This document shows, piece after piece, positions 60,538 through 64,000 of a stretch of 64,000 nt of DNA. The number at the start of each line of letters is the position of its first letter. The stretch's first letter is position 1. The translations under genes and the position numbers were made by a program. The notes beneath the pieces were generated by a model. The model was not told the origin of the DNA. It searched no databases and saw nothing but the letters and a program-made list of their open reading frames with translations. The stretch comes from Pseudomonas salomonii (GTDB taxonomy: Bacteria; Pseudomonadota; Gammaproteobacteria; Pseudomonadales; Pseudomonadaceae), in contig NZ_FNOX01000013.1 of the NCBI RefSeq assembly GCF_900107155.1, forward strand, positions 179,195-243,194, read 5' to 3'.

Positions 60538-60700
60538 CGCTCTCTCCCCTCTAAAGCTGGGACGCATTATAAGCACGCCCACCGTATGCTTCGGCATTCG
60601 CCAAAAGCATGGTGGGTTGACCGGGTGGGTTGCCCATGATGATCTACATTGGTTCTCTGTCACTCATAAAAACAGAATCGATGAACCAAGGAGAGTCGCA

Positions 60701-61156
60701 ATGCCCTATGTACCTGTAGCGCAGCTCAAAGATTATGTCGGCAAGGAACTGGGACGTTCCGAATGGCTCACCATCGACCAGGCGCGTATCAACCTGTTCG
60801 CAGAAGCCACCGGCGACCATCAGTTCATCCACGTCGACCCGGTCAAGGCCGCCAAGACCCCGTTCGGCAGCACCATCGCCCACGGTTTCCTGTCGCTGTC
60901 GTTGATGCCCAAGCTGATGGAAGACATCCTGATCATGCCCGAAGGCCTGAAGATGGCCGTCAACTATGGCCTGGACAGCGTGCGTTTTATCCAGCCGGTA
61001 AAGGTCGATTCCAAGGTCCGCCTGAACGTGACCCTCACCGACGTGACCGAGAAAAAACCTGGCCAATGGCTATTTAAGGCCACCGCCACCCTGGAAATCG
61101 AAGGCCAGGAAAAACCCGCTTACATCGCCGAGTCGTTGTCACTCTGCTTCGTGTAA
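60701..61156 (+). CDS. MaoC/NodN-like (R)-hydratase
   Basis: The 151-residue hot-dog-fold protein carries the hydratase motif FAEATGDHQFIHVDPVKA...FGSTIAHGFLSLSL with the catalytic Asp/His. It probably hydrates enoyl-CoA or another small acyl substrate. ATG 60701 has AAGGAGAG eight bases upstream. It is transcribed alone, and a GC hairpin (CTGTGGC...GCCACAG) follows within 30 bases. Confidence 0.88.
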   Translation: MPYVPVAQLKDYVGKELGRSEWLTIDQARINLFAEATGDHQFIHVDPVKAAKTPFGSTIAHGFLSLSLMPKLMEDILIMPEGLKMAVNYGLDSVRFIQPVKVDSKVRLNVTLTDVTEKKPGQWLFKATATLEIEGQEKPAYIAESLSLCFV

Positions 61157-61261
61157 GGCCGTGCCTGTGGCGAGGCAATAAACCTTGCCACAGTGTATGT
61201 AAATTTATGTATGAATCTCGCAGCTGCGGCATACTCGGCGCTTAATTATCCGGATCCCGCT

Positions 61262-62980
61262 ATGCGCCCACTCGCCCCCCTTGCCCTTGCCCTGTTGCTC
61301 ACCGCTTGCGGAGACGGCGAATCGCTGTTGCCGCCCGATGCGCGCCTGCCCGACGGCGGCCGTTATCGGGGTGATGTGGTCAACGGTTTGCTGCAAGGCC
61401 AGGGCCGCGTGGACTACCCCAACGGCAGTTGGTACGCCGGCCAGTTCGACAAAGGCCAGTGGCACGGCCAGGGCGAATGGCATGGCAGCAACGGCGAGGT
61501 CTACAAAGGCCAGTTCCAGCAAGGCCTGTTCGACGGCCATGGCAGCCTGACCACGGCGGGCAGCAGCTACGTCGGCGGTTTCAAGAACGGGCGACGCAAC
61601 GGCGAAGGCACCCTCAAAGAGGGGCAGATGACCTATCGCGGCGAATTCAAAAACGATCAATATTCCGGCCTTGGCCGCCTGGAGTTGGCCGACGGCAGCC
61701 AGTACCAGGGCCAGTTCGTGCACGGCAAACCCAATGGCGAAGGCCAGCGCAACGACGACAGCGGCAACCAGTTCAGCGGCCGTTTTGTCGACGGCCAGCT
61801 TGAAGGCAATGGCACCTTCAACAGTGCCGACGGCGATATCTATGTTGGCCAGTTCAAACAGAACCAGCTCAACGGCAAGGGCCGTTATGAAAACGCCGAC
61901 GGCGACGTGTGGATCGGCCAGTTCAAGGAAGGCGCGCTCAGCGGCAAAGGCGAGCTGATCGGCGTGGACGGCAGCCACTACGTGGGCCAGTTCAGCGAAT
62001 GGCGCTTCAGCGGCGAAGGCCGCCTGAACCTCACCGACGGCAGTTTCTATGTCGGCGGTTTCGACAGCGACAGCTATCAAGGCAAAGGCACCCTGGTGCT
62101 CACCGACGGCACCGTGCAGGCCGGCACCTGGGTCAACGGCATGCGCGTGCGTGACGCCGACGGCAAGTTGCTGCCCGACCCACTCGAGATCGGCATACTG
62201 GCCCAAGGCCGCTTGCTCGATGCCGCCCTCGCCGCCGTGCCACCTTCCACGCCTGCCGTCGAGCTGTACACCCTGGTATTGGCCGGCGATGGCAAACAAA
62301 GCGTGTTCCTGCGCGAAGCCGATTACGTCAGCAACATGCTTGCCACGCGCTTCGGCGCGCGCGGGCAGATCCGCCTGGTCAACCATCGCGACCACATCGC
62401 CGACCGCCCGCTGGCCACCCGCGAAAGCCTGCGCCGCGCCGTGCAAACCCTGGCCGAGCGCACCGGGCCGCAAGACCTGGTGTTTATCTACATGACCAGC
62501 CACGGTACCCACGAACACGAACTGGTGCTCGACCAGCCGCGCATGGAACTGGCCGACCTGCCCGCCGATGAGCTGGCCGCCGTGCTTGCGCCGCTCAAGG
62601 AGCGTGACAAGATCATCGTGATTTCCGCCTGTTATTCCGGCGGGTTTATCCCGGCCTTAAAAGACGAACACACCCTGATCATGACCGCCTCGCGCGCTGA
62701 TCGCGTGTCCTTCGGTTGCTCCGAGGAAGCGGACTTCACCTACTTCGGCGACGCCCTGTTCGCCCAGGCCTTCAACCAGACCGACGATTTGCAACAAGCC
62801 TTCAAACTGGCGCAGTTGCATGTGGCCGAGCGTGAACAGGCGGACAACTTCGAAGCCTCTGAACCGCAGATCTGGGCACCCAAAGGCGTGATCGCACACT
62901 GGCAATTGTTACGTAAACAGCAGGCACGAAAGGCGCTCGAAAGCGTCTCAATGAATAGCAAGGAAGCCAAAGGCAACTAA
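61262..62980 (+). CDS. MORN-repeat lipoprotein with C13 (legumain/caspase-like) peptidase domain
   Basis: The 572-residue protein has a lipobox (LALLLTACGDG) and about eleven MORN repeats (about 30-285; each YxGQFxxGxxxGxGxx, for example SWYAGQFDKGQWHGQGEW). A C-terminal peptidase C13 domain (about 330-550) has the His-Cys dyad H414 (YMTSHGTHEHEL) and C457 (VISACYSGGF). The lipoprotein anchor puts it at the envelope. MORN repeats bind lipids or partners, and C13 peptidases cleave after Asn/Asp or act as transamidases. The role in pseudomonads is not established. I chose ATG 61262 so that the lipobox is at the correct distance. Confidence 0.85.
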   Translation: MRPLAPLALALLLTACGDGESLLPPDARLPDGGRYRGDVVNGLLQGQGRVDYPNGSWYAGQFDKGQWHGQGEWHGSNGEVYKGQFQQGLFDGHGSLTTAGSSYVGGFKNGRRNGEGTLKEGQMTYRGEFKNDQYSGLGRLELADGSQYQGQFVHGKPNGEGQRNDDSGNQFSGRFVDGQLEGNGTFNSADGDIYVGQFKQNQLNGKGRYENADGDVWIGQFKEGALSGKGELIGVDGSHYVGQFSEWRFSGEGRLNLTDGSFYVGGFDSDSYQGKGTLVLTDGTVQAGTWVNGMRVRDADGKLLPDPLEIGILAQGRLLDAALAAVPPSTPAVELYTLVLAGDGKQSVFLREADYVSNMLATRFGARGQIRLVNHRDHIADRPLATRESLRRAVQTLAERTGPQDLVFIYMTSHGTHEHELVLDQPRMELADLPADELAAVLAPLKERDKIIVISACYSGGFIPALKDEHTLIMTASRADRVSFGCSEEADFTYFGDALFAQAFNQTDDLQQAFKLAQLHVAEREQADNFEASEPQIWAPKGVIAHWQLLRKQQARKALESVSMNSKEAKGN

Positions 62981-63009
62981 GCTGTAACGTGTAACAAGGG
63001 GGAAACACC

Positions 63010-63651
63010 ATGTACCTGACACCTCAGCATATCCTGCTCGCCGGCGCCTCCGGCCTGACCGGTGAACACCTGCTCGACCGCCTGCTCAACGAGCCCACAG
63101 TGACCCGCGTACTGGCACCTAGCCGCAAGCCACTGGCCGAACACCCGCACCTGGAAAACCCGGTGGGCGACCCGGCCGTGTTCCTGCCGCAACTGAGCGG
63201 CCAGGTCGATATCGCCTTCTGCTGCCTGGGCACCACGATTAAAAAAGCCGGCTCAGAAGAAGCCTTCCGCGCGGTCGACCTGGACATGGTGGTGGCCTTC
63301 GCCAAGCGCGCACGGGAAATGGGCGCGCGGCACTTGATCGTGATCAGCGCAATTGGCGCCGACCCGAAATCCTCGATCTTCTACAACCGCGTCAAAGGCG
63401 AAATGGAACAGGCGCTCAAGGCCCAGGACTGGCCGCAACTGACCATCGTGCGGCCTTCGTTGCTGCTGGGGGAACGCCTGGAGTCGCGCCTGGCCGAGAA
63501 AATCGCCGGGCCGTTGTCGCGGTTGATTCCGGGCAAATACCACGGCATCGAAGTCTGCGAACTGGCCCGCGCCATGTGGCGCCTGGCGCTGGAAGAACAG
63601 GATGGCGTGCGGGTGGTGGAGTCGGATGAGTTGCGCAAGCTCGGCAAGTAA
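63010..63651 (+). CDS. NAD(P)-binding Rossmann oxidoreductase (SDR-like)
   Basis: The 213-residue protein has the dinucleotide motif LLAGASGLTGEHLLDRLL and later HLIVISAIGADPKSSIFYNRVKGEMEQAL, like the HTATIP2/NAD(P)H-binding family. The substrate is unknown. GGGGGA precedes ATG 63010. Confidence 0.85.
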   Translation: MYLTPQHILLAGASGLTGEHLLDRLLNEPTVTRVLAPSRKPLAEHPHLENPVGDPAVFLPQLSGQVDIAFCCLGTTIKKAGSEEAFRAVDLDMVVAFAKRAREMGARHLIVISAIGADPKSSIFYNRVKGEMEQALKAQDWPQLTIVRPSLLLGERLESRLAEKIAGPLSRLIPGKYHGIEVCELARAMWRLALEEQDGVRVVESDELRKLGK

Positions 63652-63665
63652 TACGATCTAAAAAT

Positions 63666-63673
63666 GTGGGAGG
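63666..63673. repeat. Broken REP head
   Basis: GTGGGAG of a REP is followed not by CGGGCTTGC but by unrelated DNA leading to the IS110 gene. It marks the left junction of the inserted element. Confidence 0.6.
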
Positions 63674-64000
63674 ACCCGCCACCTCTTCGATGTAGCGCTG
63701 TCGCGCATCAAACTGGTTCATCGTAAGGTTGAAGAACGCGGGCGGGGCAAAGGCCGTAACCAGCACTGGTGTGTCAGCACCCGAGTGGGAGAGTGGCCTG
63801 CACGGTATCGGCGTGGAGTCATTGTCGGCACAGCAAGCTGTGACCACGTATAAGAGAGTGAATCCGCTCGCCACCGTGTACCCCGCCCGCGTCATTCAAT
63901 CCTGCGAGGAATTGTCATGACGCGCAAGAACCAAAAACGTTTTGAGGTCATCCACCCTGACTGCGCTGCCGTTGATGTTGGAGGCGGTGAACATTTGGCC
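63674..64000 (+). mobile_element. IS110-family insertion sequence, left part
   Basis: About 245 non-coding bases, then a transposase start, run out of the window. A long non-coding left end is the hallmark of the IS110 group and in known members encodes the bridge RNA. The left boundary is inferred from the broken REP to within a few bases. Confidence 0.65.
63918..64000 (+). CDS. IS110-family transposase, N-terminal fragment (cut by window edge)
   Basis: The 27 visible residues include FEVIHPDCAAVDVGGGEH, which fits the first catalytic-aspartate motif (VDVGxxxH) of the DEDD transposases of IS110. AGGAA lies nine bases before ATG 63918. The protein continues beyond the window. Confidence 0.75.

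Noticed and set aside
1..64000. CRISPR arrays, tRNA or rRNA genes
   Set aside because: No regularly spaced repeat-spacer array, no tRNA cloverleaf and no rRNA sequence was noticed. The REP sequences are single or paired, not arrayed with spacers.

Overview
The window is a piece of a Pseudomonas chromosome, most likely the P. fluorescens group. The evidence is GC-rich coding with pseudomonad gene order (thiD-thiE-hemL; miaB-phoH-ybeY-corC-lnt; leuS-lptE-holA-arfA; lipA-lipB-ybeD-dacA-rlpA-mltB-rodA-mrdA-rlmH-rsfS-nadD-proA) and repeated REP hairpins of the GTGGGAGCGGGCTTGCTCGCG type between genes. Everything was read by eye from the sequence; family names come from recognised motifs, not searches.

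Layout. 1-11.5 kb: an Lrp/AsnC regulator, a DUF2788 membrane protein, an RluE-type pseudouridine synthase, AMP nucleosidase, an AidB-like acyl-CoA dehydrogenase, a 7TMR-DISM hybrid histidine kinase, thiamine and haem genes, and a Sel1-type periplasmic protein. 11.5-17.9 kb: a minus-strand catabolic cluster with an RpiR regulator, a TMADH/DgcA-like flavoprotein, an amino-acid-type ABC binding protein with two permeases but no ATPase, and an AstE/AspA-type deacylase. 18-44.2 kb: conserved housekeeping genes for tRNA modification, ribosome maturation, lipoprotein maturation, LPS export, lipoate synthesis, cell-wall elongation, NAD and proline. 57.5-63.7 kb: a DedA-PAP2 fusion, a Lon N-domain protein, LrgA/LrgB, a MaoC hydratase, a MORN-repeat/C13-protease lipoprotein and a Rossmann oxidoreductase. 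The right edge opens into an IS110-family insertion sequence that has landed in a REP.

The accessory feature is an AT-rich island of about 12.4 kb (44.66-57.06 kb) inserted inside mpg (3-methyladenine DNA glycosylase). The two halves of mpg rejoin in frame across a shared TGATCAA core to give a 227-codon gene. The island carries a large serine recombinase next to its right end, a MOBP-type relaxase with a MobC-like partner, an iteron-bearing replicon with a Rep protein, an H-NS-like protein, and a run of small membrane or exported proteins, one of which looks like the type IVB secretion protein IcmC/DotE. It has no coupling protein and no full conjugation apparatus, so it reads as an integrative, mobilizable and probably self-replicating element that uses a helper.

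The most unusual point is a third attachment site inside the island (46027-46033). About 87 bp at the left end are repeated almost exactly there, including the TGATCAA core. The two copies bracket a 1.37-kb unit holding a single gene for a two-transmembrane protein that resembles abortive-infection or retron-effector membrane proteins. This looks like a recombinase-addressed, one-gene cargo cassette stacked next to the parent element.
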